This document shows positions 56,899 to 64,000 of a DNA stretch of 64,000 nt, in pieces (position 1 is the first letter of the stretch; each line of letters opens with the position of its first letter). The notes below the pieces were generated by a model, which did no database searches, was not told where the DNA came from, and worked only from the letters and a program-made list of their open reading frames with translations. The position numbers and the translations under genes are program-made. Source of the DNA: Acinetobacter variabilis (GTDB lineage Bacteria; Pseudomonadota; Gammaproteobacteria; Pseudomonadales; Moraxellaceae); contig NZ_KB850113.1 in assembly GCF_000369625.1 (NCBI RefSeq), forward strand, positions 566,641-630,640. Reading direction: 5' to 3'.

Positions 56899-57480
56899 AT
56901 GAATGCCATTGATATCTTTCTACTGATTATCTTGCTCATTGGAGGGCTCAACGGTTTGCGCCAAGGATTTATCAAAGCCTTTGCGAACTTAGTGGGATGG
57001 ATTTTTGCCTTGATTATTGCGGCGAAATATTCAACACTACTTGCGCCCTCAATGGTTGCTCTCAGTACAGATCCAGTGGTACAGAAGATTGCAGCCTTTG
57101 CCTTTATTGTTCTGATGATTGTGGTACTCACCTGGATTGTCACCTTTCTGCTCAACCGCATTTTAAAAACCCTGAAACTTGGTCCGCTGAATCGTCTTGC
57201 GGGGGGTGTTTTCGGCAGCCTGAAAGGTTTGCTGATTGTCCTGATTACCATGCAGGGCATTGGTCCGTGGGTCGAAAGTTCACCGCACTGGAAGCAGTCT
57301 AAATTTATACAGGTCTTATTGCCATATGCGCCTTGGGCAACAGAGCTCTCCAAAGAAGCCGCAAATGGCGCCCTGCAACATATCAAGTCTGAAGGGGCAC
57401 AGAAACCTTCAGATTCCTCATCTGAACCGGCATCCAAGGCCAAGAGTTCAGATGCGTCAACGAATAATCCTTTTTATTAA
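56899..57480 (+). CDS. cvpA: CvpA family membrane protein
   Basis: Inner-membrane protein of 193 residues with four hydrophobic segments in the first 115. It opens with the family pattern NAIDIFLLIILLIGGLNGLR. The C-terminal tail after residue 150 is hydrophilic and Ser/Lys-rich. The cvpA-purF order is conserved in many bacteria; in E. coli CvpA affects colicin V export and envelope stress. Packed between pyrD and purF. Confidence 0.94.
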   Translation: MNAIDIFLLIILLIGGLNGLRQGFIKAFANLVGWIFALIIAAKYSTLLAPSMVALSTDPVVQKIAAFAFIVLMIVVLTWIVTFLLNRILKTLKLGPLNRLAGGVFGSLKGLLIVLITMQGIGPWVESSPHWKQSKFIQVLLPYAPWATELSKEAANGALQHIKSEGAQKPSDSSSEPASKAKSSDASTNNPFY

Positions 57481-57504
57481 TCCTAGCTTGTCTGCGAGGT
57501 TGCT

Positions 57505-59040
57505 ATGTGTGGAGTAGTTGGTATAGCTGGTAAATCACCTGTTAACCAAATGTTGTTTGATGCATTAACGATGTTACAACATCGTGGACAAGATGCAGCT
57601 GGGATTGTGACCTGTCAGGAAGGCCGTCTGTTCCTGCGTAAAGATGTCGGTATGGTCCGTGATGTATTCCATACCCGTCATATGCGTGCTTTACAGGGTA
57701 ATTATGGTATTGGTCATGTGCGTTACCCAACGGCAGGTACTTCAAGCAGTGCCGAAGCGCAACCATTCTACGTAAACTCACCTTATGGGATTACGCTGGC
57801 ACATAACGGTAACCTGACCAATGCTGAAGAAATTCATGATGACCTGTTTAAAACTGACCTGCGTCACATGAATACTGATTCAGATTCAGAAGTGCTACTA
57901 AACGTACTGGCGCACGAATTACAAAAACGTGGCAAGCTGGTACCAACATCTGAAGATATTTTCCAGGCTGTAACGCGTGTACATGAGCGTTGTAAAGGTG
58001 GTTATGCCGTTGTTGCGATGATTACTGGCCAAGGTTTGGTAGGTTTTCGTGATCCAAATGGTATCCGTCCATTGATTTACGGTTCGCGCGAAACAGAAAA
58101 TGGTATGGAATATATCATTGCTTCTGAATCTGTAGCGATTACTGCGCTAGGCTTCAAGGTTGAGCGTGATATCGAACCGGGTGAAGCGGTTTTCATTGAT
58201 TCTGACGGTAACTTCTTTACCCAGCAATGTGCAGCAAATCCAGAATACCGTCCATGTATTTTTGAATATGTGTACTTTGCCCGTCCAGATGCAACCATTG
58301 ATGGGATCTCTGTGTATAAAGCCCGTCTGAAAATGGGTGAGAAGCTGGCACAAAAAATTCTGCGCGAGTGGGGCGATGAGCACGACATCGACGTGGTGAT
58401 TCCAATTCCGGATACTTCACGTACTTCTGCACTTGAACTGGCTAATATGCTGGGCGTGAAATTCCGTGAAGGTTTCATGAAAAACCGTTATATCGGCCGT
58501 ACCTTCATCATGCCAGGTCAGCAACTGCGTAAAAAATCAGTACGTCAAAAACTGAACCCGGTTGAGCTCGAGTTCCAGGGCAAAAACGTTCTACTAGTCG
58601 ATGACTCGATTGTGCGTGGTACGACTTGTAATGAAATTATTCAGATGGCACGTGATGCGGGTGCGAAAAAAGTATTCTTCGCTTCTGCGGCACCTATGGT
58701 GAAATATCCAAACGTATACGGTATTGATATGCCGGCGAAATCTGAACTGATCGCTTCTGAACGTAGTGTAGAAGAAATCCGTGAAATTATTGGTGCTGAC
58801 CGTCTGATTTTCCAGGATCTGGAAGACCTGAAAGATGCAGTACGTACCAAAAAGGTTCCTCATTTGCGTGAATTTGACTGTTCTGTATTTGATGGTGTGT
58901 ATGTCGCAGGTGGAATCAATGCTGAATACCTCGATCAATTAGAGCAAAAACGCAGTGATGGCGCCAAAAAAGTCGACAATTTTATTGATGTGAATATTGA
59001 TGCAGCATCAGTTGATCTGACCGGTGTACGCGAAGTCTAA
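57505..59040 (+). CDS. purF: Amidophosphoribosyltransferase PurF
   Basis: First step of purine synthesis: PRPP plus glutamine gives phosphoribosylamine. The glutaminase nucleophile is Cys2 in MCGVVGIAG, so the start is fixed. The glutaminase domain covers residues 1-230. The PRPP motif [17 protein letters not shown] is near residue 365 in the C-terminal half. Full length, 511 residues. Linked to cvpA by a 24-base gap and followed by a terminator. Confidence 0.98.
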   Translation: MCGVVGIAGKSPVNQMLFDALTMLQHRGQDAAGIVTCQEGRLFLRKDVGMVRDVFHTRHMRALQGNYGIGHVRYPTAGTSSSAEAQPFYVNSPYGITLAHNGNLTNAEEIHDDLFKTDLRHMNTDSDSEVLLNVLAHELQKRGKLVPTSEDIFQAVTRVHERCKGGYAVVAMITGQGLVGFRDPNGIRPLIYGSRETENGMEYIIASESVAITALGFKVERDIEPGEAVFIDSDGNFFTQQCAANPEYRPCIFEYVYFARPDATIDGISVYKARLKMGEKLAQKILREWGDEHDIDVVIPIPDTSRTSALELANMLGVKFREGFMKNRYIGRTFIMPGQQLRKKSVRQKLNPVELEFQGKNVLLVDDSIVRGTTCNEIIQMARDAGAKKVFFASAAPMVKYPNVYGIDMPAKSELIASERSVEEIREIIGADRLIFQDLEDLKDAVRTKKVPHLREFDCSVFDGVYVAGGINAEYLDQLEQKRSDGAKKVDNFIDVNIDAASVDLTGVREV

Positions 59041-59058
59041 GCAATTAAAATCATGATG

Positions 59059-59085
59059 AAAAAGCGGGAATTTCCCGCTTTTTTG
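59059..59085 (+). terminator. Rho-independent terminator after purF
   Basis: AAAAAGCGGGAA and TTCCCGCTTTTT pair around a single base or short loop, followed by T residues. Confidence 0.92.
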
Positions 59086-59131
59086 TTTTATGATGAGCCC
59101 AAGGAAAGACCAGATCAGTTAGGGTGGTAGA

Positions 59132-61021
59132 TTGAAAAGCGTAGGATATGCTTTGGTCAAAAACAAGAATATGCTATTGCTAGCCAGCTTTTGTCTGATT
59201 GCGATACTATTAACAGTTCTGATTATCAATACAGTGGTTGGCCTGTTTGTTTTCTATGCTGATCCTGGCCAGTCGATATGGTGGCATGTCCTTAGTCCTT
59301 ATCTGGTAGCACTGGTTTTATTCTTGATGATTATTTCGGTCATCTATGAATTTTATACGTTTCGTGCCGGCGGCTATTCTTTAGCCCAGCAAATGGGCGC
59401 GCGTCGACTGAACCAAATGGAAAGTATTCCGGAAGAAAGTGCTGCACTACGGATCAATACTCAACTGGCAGATACGTTCCTGATTGAACCGCCAGCTATG
59501 TATGTCCTGCCGAATGAAGTGGGGGTCAATGCATTAACAGCGGGTTTTAGTCCACGTGATACTGCTATTATTCTGACTTGGGGTGCATTACAAACTCTTG
59601 ATGAAATTGAACTTTACGGCTTGCTCAGTCATGAATTTAACAAGATTCTATCTGGTGAAACAGCTGAAAATACCCGCCTGAAAATTCTATATAGCAGTCT
59701 GACCACTTTTAGCCAGTGGGGCAGCAAGATTGCGAAGTTGGGGTTTTATCGAAATGATGTACCTCGCGAAAACAAGTTTGAAACCTTCTATGTCTCAATC
59801 GGAGCAGTCATCTGGTTGATTGGCAGCTTGGGTATTTTGATTACACGTTTTATTAAATATATTTCATTGGGCGGACGTACCTATAAAAATGACCAGAAAA
59901 CCCGACGCCTGATTCAGAATGATGCCAATATTCAGACTTTATTGCGCATTCATGTACATCATTCAGGTTCACAGATTTACAGTGAATATGCCGAATCCAT
60001 TTCACATATGTGTTTTGCCAATTCTCTAAGTCCACAGAACTGGTTGAATATTCATCCGAATATTAATCAGCGTATTTATGAATTAAATCCTGCCTTGATT
60101 CAGGATCTGCAGCTTGAAAATCTGAAGAAATTAAAAAACCAGCCTTTGTTTAGTCTGTTTCGTTCACTCGAAGATGTCGTGCCTGAAAGCACAGCAGTCT
60201 GGGAATCCCCACAACCTTTGCCTTTGTTACGCTTGTCTCCAATTAGCTTCGCCATTAAAGATGCCATCAAGCCATTAAATCCGGAGCTGCGTGCCAATAT
60301 GCCGCGTCCGGAGCTGATTGAACGTGCTTTGCAAACTTCGACCGGTTCACGTGAAGTGATGGTCGCAATTTTGATGATCCGGCAATATCGTGAATTTATT
60401 CCGACCGAGGCAGAGGTCAGTCGTGCGATTATTGATTCATTATTAAATCTGGATGGACGGGTACATATCTCGATTTTCCAGCAAGCCTGTAAAAATATTG
60501 GTGGAATGCCTACCACAGTTGCACGGCAGTTTTTAATGAAGCTGGCAAGGATTATTCAGGAAGATGGTGAAATTGGTTTGCTGGATGCCTTATTGCTAGA
60601 GCGGGTGAAGTATGAGCTGAATTTACTGCCGATGCATACGCCGACGTCTTTAGATGAGGTCAAACCACAGATTGTACGTCTGATTGATGCCTTGCTGCAT
60701 GTGCAGCAGATTAATAGCGATAATCAACTGGAGGTTCGGGAAAAGATTTTAAACCGTATTCTTAGTCCACGAGAACTTGAGCTGTATAGTGAAATCTCAG
60801 ATGAGCCGATTGATTTGGCCGAGATTTTAAATGATATTGCAGGATTGTTATTACGTGATCGTTTGAGCATGTTGGGTATTGCAGAAGTTTGCCTGTGGAG
60901 TGACCGGATCATGACTCAGGATGAGCTGGATGTGATGGAACTTCTGTACTGGCGCTTGGGCTTTGAATCCAATGAAATTACCTCGCAAATGCTCAAGAAA
61001 AACAGTTTGATGATTATCTAA
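59132..61021 (+). CDS. M48-like membrane protein with degenerate zinc site, probably not a protease
   Basis: Large membrane protein of 629 residues. Hydrophobic helices lie near 14-42, 56-72 and 222-242, the pattern of HtpX/M48 peptidases. The region around residue 160 reads ELYGLLSHEFNKILSGE, where active M48 enzymes have HExxH; here it is HEFNK (167-171), so the second zinc histidine is lysine. A later YAES stands where EADR is expected. After residue 310 comes a long helical region unlike M48 proteins, perhaps 300 residues of repeats. The start is TTG at 59132 with AGGGTGG upstream. I infer a pseudo-peptidase. An intact M48 gene (BepA-like) lies 2 kb downstream. Function unknown. Confidence 0.72.
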   Translation: MKSVGYALVKNKNMLLLASFCLIAILLTVLIINTVVGLFVFYADPGQSIWWHVLSPYLVALVLFLMIISVIYEFYTFRAGGYSLAQQMGARRLNQMESIPEESAALRINTQLADTFLIEPPAMYVLPNEVGVNALTAGFSPRDTAIILTWGALQTLDEIELYGLLSHEFNKILSGETAENTRLKILYSSLTTFSQWGSKIAKLGFYRNDVPRENKFETFYVSIGAVIWLIGSLGILITRFIKYISLGGRTYKNDQKTRRLIQNDANIQTLLRIHVHHSGSQIYSEYAESISHMCFANSLSPQNWLNIHPNINQRIYELNPALIQDLQLENLKKLKNQPLFSLFRSLEDVVPESTAVWESPQPLPLLRLSPISFAIKDAIKPLNPELRANMPRPELIERALQTSTGSREVMVAILMIRQYREFIPTEAEVSRAIIDSLLNLDGRVHISIFQQACKNIGGMPTTVARQFLMKLARIIQEDGEIGLLDALLLERVKYELNLLPMHTPTSLDEVKPQIVRLIDALLHVQQINSDNQLEVREKILNRILSPRELELYSEISDEPIDLAEILNDIAGLLLRDRLSMLGIAEVCLWSDRIMTQDELDVMELLYWRLGFESNEITSQMLKKNSLMII

Positions 61022-61230
61022 TATTTTTAAATTAAGAAGATGTATTTAAGTCCAGTTTTTCAAGAACTGATCTATAAAAGAACTTGCAGTAGAAAAAAAG
61101 TAATCTTATAAATTGATTTCTATTCTAAGTTAAAATGATTCAAGATAGAGAGTGAAAAACTGGAAATAGTTCGGCAAAGAAAAGCGAATCCCGTTAAAAT
61201 GTTCGACCTGAAATAGGTGATGAAGAAAAG

Positions 61231-61878
61231 ATGATTGGGCATCAGCGTGACATACTGGCAACATTAGGAATAGATATCTGGATTCCCAAGGGCGACGTAT
61301 GTCAGCAGCATCAGGTTTCGATCTGGCGTGATCAGATTCCAGCAGAATTGCATAGCGAAATCATCCTGCCACAACCGACTCAGATTGCTCCGGTAGCAAA
61401 AGCTCCTTTAATTGCGCCTGAGCCTGTTACAGTTGAAGCAAAAGCTGAAGCTAAAAGTGAAGCGCCAGTAGTTGTTGCAACAATTCAGGAACAGCGGGAA
61501 ATTCTGCATATTCCGCCATTCAACTTACAAGCTTTAAGCTTGGAACATTGCACGATTGTCATCGATGCCACAGAAATGACCGGGCAAACCCAGCTTTTAT
61601 GGACCAACATCCAGCGTGCTCTGCAAAGTGAATTTTATGAACTGAACTGGCCATTTTCTTGGGTGAATCTGCAAGATGGTCGAGGTGTTGAATCTTATAT
61701 TCAAGGTTTTCTGGACATGATGAGCCTGGGAAAAAATATCATTTCCCTTGGCTCTATTCCGCATGTGACACATAATAAAATGATTCAACTGGCATCTTTA
61801 CAGGAAATGCTGGATCAGCCAATACATAAAAAACGCTTATGGCAGTTTATGCAAAACAGGCCAGAGAACTCAGATTAA
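61231..61878 (+). CDS. Hypothetical protein, possibly DNA polymerase III psi (HolD)-like
   Basis: Protein of 215 residues with no family I can name with certainty. The first 20 residues, HQRDILATLGIDIWIPKGD, resemble the RRDxxLxxLGIxxWxLR start of HolD. The end, QLASLQEMLDQPIHKKRLW, resembles the SxxLxxLxxNPxxKxxLW end of that family. Between them is an Ala/Pro/Lys/Glu-rich low-complexity linker (residues 55-90), which HolD proteins of enterics lack. The stop is 22 bases before the hydroxyacid dehydrogenase gene. The HolD idea is inference by eye. Confidence 0.6.
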   Translation: MIGHQRDILATLGIDIWIPKGDVCQQHQVSIWRDQIPAELHSEIILPQPTQIAPVAKAPLIAPEPVTVEAKAEAKSEAPVVVATIQEQREILHIPPFNLQALSLEHCTIVIDATEMTGQTQLLWTNIQRALQSEFYELNWPFSWVNLQDGRGVESYIQGFLDMMSLGKNIISLGSIPHVTHNKMIQLASLQEMLDQPIHKKRLWQFMQNRPENSD

Positions 61879-61900
61879 TATTGATGTGGAATAGGGACAT

Positions 61901-62881
61901 ATGAAACAAAAAGTGATTGTATTCAGCCAGATTGATAAGGATGTCCAAAAAAAACTCGAACAAAATTTTAATGTAGTGACCTTACAGCCGAAACTGGGCA
62001 ATGTGCATGAGCAGTTGCTGGAACATGTGCGCGATGCCGATGGCATGATTGGGGCAGGCCGACTGCTCAATCGCAATAATCTGGCACCAGCAACCCGACT
62101 TAAAATCATTTCTAGTGTCAGTGTCGGGTATGACAACTATGAAGTTGATTATCTGAATGAAAAAAATATCTATCTGACCAATACCCCCCATGTCCTGACT
62201 GAAACCACGGCAGAGCTGGGATTTGCGCTATTAATGGCAGCTGCACGCAAAGTGGCTTATCTGGATCACTGGACCAAGCAGGGACAATGGCACCGTACAA
62301 CACGTGAAGCACAGTTTGGTGTGGATATTTTCGGAAAAACGCTGGGAATAATCGGGCTAGGGCATATTGGGGCAGCAGTTGCACGCCGTGGATTTTACGG
62401 TTTCAATATGAATATCCTGTACCATAATCGCAATGAAAAACCGGAATTGGCTCAAGGCCTCAATGCACAGTATTGCTCTCTGAATGAACTTTTGCAGCGC
62501 TCAGATTTCGTGGTGGTTACCGTGGATTTAAATTCTGAATCAAGAGCTCTGATTGGAGCAGAACAACTGGCACAAATGCAGCCACATGCGGTGCTGGTGA
62601 ATATCTCCCGTGGGTCTGTGATTGATGAGCAGGCTTTGATCGAAGCCTTAAAAGCCAACCAAATCTTTGCTGCGGGGCTGGACGTTTATGAGAAAGAACC
62701 TTTAAAAGAATCAGAATTATTTGAGCTGGATAATGTTATTACCTTGCCTCATGTCGGTTCGGCCACAGTGGCAACACGTCGAAAAATGGCTGAGCTGGCT
62801 TATCAGAATCTGGTCGATGCACTTGAAGGGCGGGTGCCACGCTATGTGGTGAATCCGCAAGTGATTGGTTCATCTAAGTAA
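61901..62881 (+). CDS. D-2-hydroxyacid dehydrogenase (GhrB/glyoxylate-hydroxypyruvate reductase type)
   Basis: NAD(P)-dependent 2-hydroxyacid dehydrogenase, 326 residues. The nucleotide fold has GLGHIGAAVARRG. The catalytic Arg, Glu and His are in VNISRGSVIDEQAL, DVYEKEPL and LPHVGSAT. The N-terminal catalytic domain shows SVGYDNYEVDYLNEK. Members reduce 2-ketogluconate, glyoxylate or hydroxypyruvate. AGGGAC lies before the ATG. Confidence 0.93.
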   Translation: MKQKVIVFSQIDKDVQKKLEQNFNVVTLQPKLGNVHEQLLEHVRDADGMIGAGRLLNRNNLAPATRLKIISSVSVGYDNYEVDYLNEKNIYLTNTPHVLTETTAELGFALLMAAARKVAYLDHWTKQGQWHRTTREAQFGVDIFGKTLGIIGLGHIGAAVARRGFYGFNMNILYHNRNEKPELAQGLNAQYCSLNELLQRSDFVVVTVDLNSESRALIGAEQLAQMQPHAVLVNISRGSVIDEQALIEALKANQIFAAGLDVYEKEPLKESELFELDNVITLPHVGSATVATRRKMAELAYQNLVDALEGRVPRYVVNPQVIGSSK

Positions 62882-62966
62882 TATTAAATAACATTTTCCT
62901 GCATCTATGCTCATTTTTCGATGCTATATTCGAGACAGGTTGAAACTGAATTTTAGAGATTTTTCA

Positions 62967-64000
62967 TTGAAACGTTTGGTATTGGCGTGCGGGTTAAGTC
63001 TGTGTGCAGCAGCAGGACATAGTGATAATGATTATTTTAATCAGCCTGCTGCACAATTTTCTGTACCGGATATTGGTGCGGGCGTCGGATTGATCGACCA
63101 GCAAAAAGAACAAATGATTGGTGAAAAGGTCTATCGTCAAGTCCAGAAACAAATGCCTGTGATTCAGAATCCATGGCTTGAAGATCAGTTACTTTCCATA
63201 TTTTCCCAAATTCTCAGTCAGACCAAATTACAGCAACCGATCGGTTTAATGGTAATCAATGATCCGCAAATTAATGCCTTTGCGGTACCTGGTGGGTTAT
63301 TTGCCCTGAATGCGGGTTTGATTAATTCTGCTCGAAATACGGATGAAGTGGCAGGGGTGATGGCACATGAAATTGCACATGTCACACAACGTCATTACAG
63401 TCGTTCGCAAGAAACCTTTAAAGGACAAGGACTGTTGGCCCTGGCAGGGATTCTGGTGGGTGCATTAGTGGCTTCACAGGCAGATGGTGATGCAGGTGCA
63501 GCAGTGATGATGGGTTCTCAGGCAGCTCTACTGGATCAGCAATTAACTTATAGCCGTAATCAGGAACGTGAGGCGGACCGGATCGGCATGCAATATATGT
63601 ATGCTGCCGGATACAGTCCGCACAGTATGGCGGATTTCTTTGAAGTGATGCATCGTTCCACTAGCCGTTTAAGCTTTATGCCTGATTTCTGGCTGACGCA
63701 TCCTCTAACTACTGAGCGTATGAGTGAAGCACGTTTGCGCGCCAATCAGCTGCCTGCGGTTAAGCGTAATTTAAATGATCAGGATTTTGAAATCATTAAA
63801 TGGTATACACGGGTACTGTCACGTCAGACTACTGAACAACAGCTCAACTTAATGGTGCAACGTAATGATTTTCCTGGTCAGCTCGCTTTAACGGCTTATC
63901 AGCTTCAACAGGGAGATTTTCAGGCGGCACAAACCGCACTGGATCAAGCCAAAAAGCACAATAAAATGCATCCTTTGCAGGTGTTATTTCAGACTGATAT
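62967..64000 (+). CDS. bepA: BepA-like M48 metalloprotease/chaperone (3' end outside window)
   Basis: Periplasmic M48 peptidase related to BepA (YfgC), which helps outer-membrane LptD and BAM assembly. The frame begins TTG at 62967 with a short signal peptide (KRLVLACGLSLCAAAGHS). The zinc motif is HEIAH in GVMAHEIAHVTQRHYSR, and the third ligand is in READRIGMQY. A TPR-like region starts near residue 290, and the gene runs off the window at base 64000 still open (344 codons visible). It was not in the open-frame list because no stop is reached. Moderate support for the start codon; AGAGA lies seven bases upstream. Confidence 0.92.
   Translation, partial: MKRLVLACGLSLCAAAGHSDNDYFNQPAAQFSVPDIGAGVGLIDQQKEQMIGEKVYRQVQKQMPVIQNPWLEDQLLSIFSQILSQTKLQQPIGLMVINDPQINAFAVPGGLFALNAGLINSARNTDEVAGVMAHEIAHVTQRHYSRSQETFKGQGLLALAGILVGALVASQADGDAGAAVMMGSQAALLDQQLTYSRNQEREADRIGMQYMYAAGYSPHSMADFFEVMHRSTSRLSFMPDFWLTHPLTTERMSEARLRANQLPAVKRNLNDQDFEIIKWYTRVLSRQTTEQQLNLMVQRNDFPGQLALTAYQLQQGDFQAAQTALDQAKKHNKMHPLQVLFQTD

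Noticed and set aside
1..64000. CRISPR array or prophage
   Set aside because: No regularly spaced repeats and no phage structural genes are visible; the only phage-like traces are the decayed integrase pieces.

Overview
The window reads as chromosomal DNA of an Acinetobacter-like member of the Moraxellaceae. This is inferred from gene content and layout: a monomeric isocitrate dehydrogenase, a Vfr-type CRP protein, a pyrB gene paired with a dihydroorotase-like partner lacking its metal ligands, scattered type II secretion genes (an isolated gspL-gspM pair), a liu/sco/ato leucine-degradation cluster and low-to-moderate GC. No rRNA gene or marker allows a species call.

Layout. 1-2290: the 3' part of cstA and its small YbdD-type partner. 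2618-6507: a moxR / DUF58 / transglutaminase (TgpA-like) operon. 6555-6631: tRNA-Val(GAC), followed by about 3 kb of decayed accessory DNA (6632-9657). That stretch holds a broken tyrosine-recombinase C-terminus, a broken gene for a membrane-anchored helical protein, a complete IS3-family element (7674-8964) and possibly a second, fainter integrase remnant. 9658-19140: housekeeping genes (icd, a phosphoesterase, an OsmC protein, vfr, an aldo-keto reductase, a solitary DUF2384/MbcA-like protein and clpB behind a strong sigma-32 promoter match). 19162-26576: rlmKL, an unknown 110-residue protein, pyrB-pyrC', and an OmpA-domain protein. 26589-38642: a catabolic region. On the minus strand liuABCDE converts isovaleryl-CoA to acetoacetate plus acetyl-CoA, scoAB activates acetoacetate and atoE imports short-chain acids. 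A TetR regulator and an acyl-CoA ligase are divergent. 38643-46600: a cluster of palindromes, a methyltransferase, a thioesterase, a DUF2520 oxidoreductase, trmB, a SulP transporter, a GST, an mdaB-ygiN pair and a secreted protein. 46601-51672: thiS-thiG, DUF423, rpoH, a TusA-like protein, a cold-shock protein, rhlB and a lipoprotein. 51935-64000: a nitroreductase, gpsA, sixA, gspL-gspM, pyrD-cvpA-purF, a large membrane protein with a degenerate M48 site, a HolD-like protein, a hydroxyacid dehydrogenase and the start of a BepA-like protease.

Links between genes. RpoH and its expected target clpB are both here. Three separate pyrimidine/purine loci (pyrB-pyrC', pyrD, cvpA-purF) are present. 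The liu/sco/ato genes form one pathway from isovaleryl-CoA to acetoacetyl-CoA.

I did not find a clearly new multi-gene system. The items most worth a second look are the fossil island at tRNA-Val, the IS element with a T TTT TTA frameshift heptamer and asymmetric subterminal repeats, the pseudo-M48 membrane protein, the HolD-like protein, the lone DUF2384 protein, and two unexplained palindromic structures (21949-21987 and 38686-38775).
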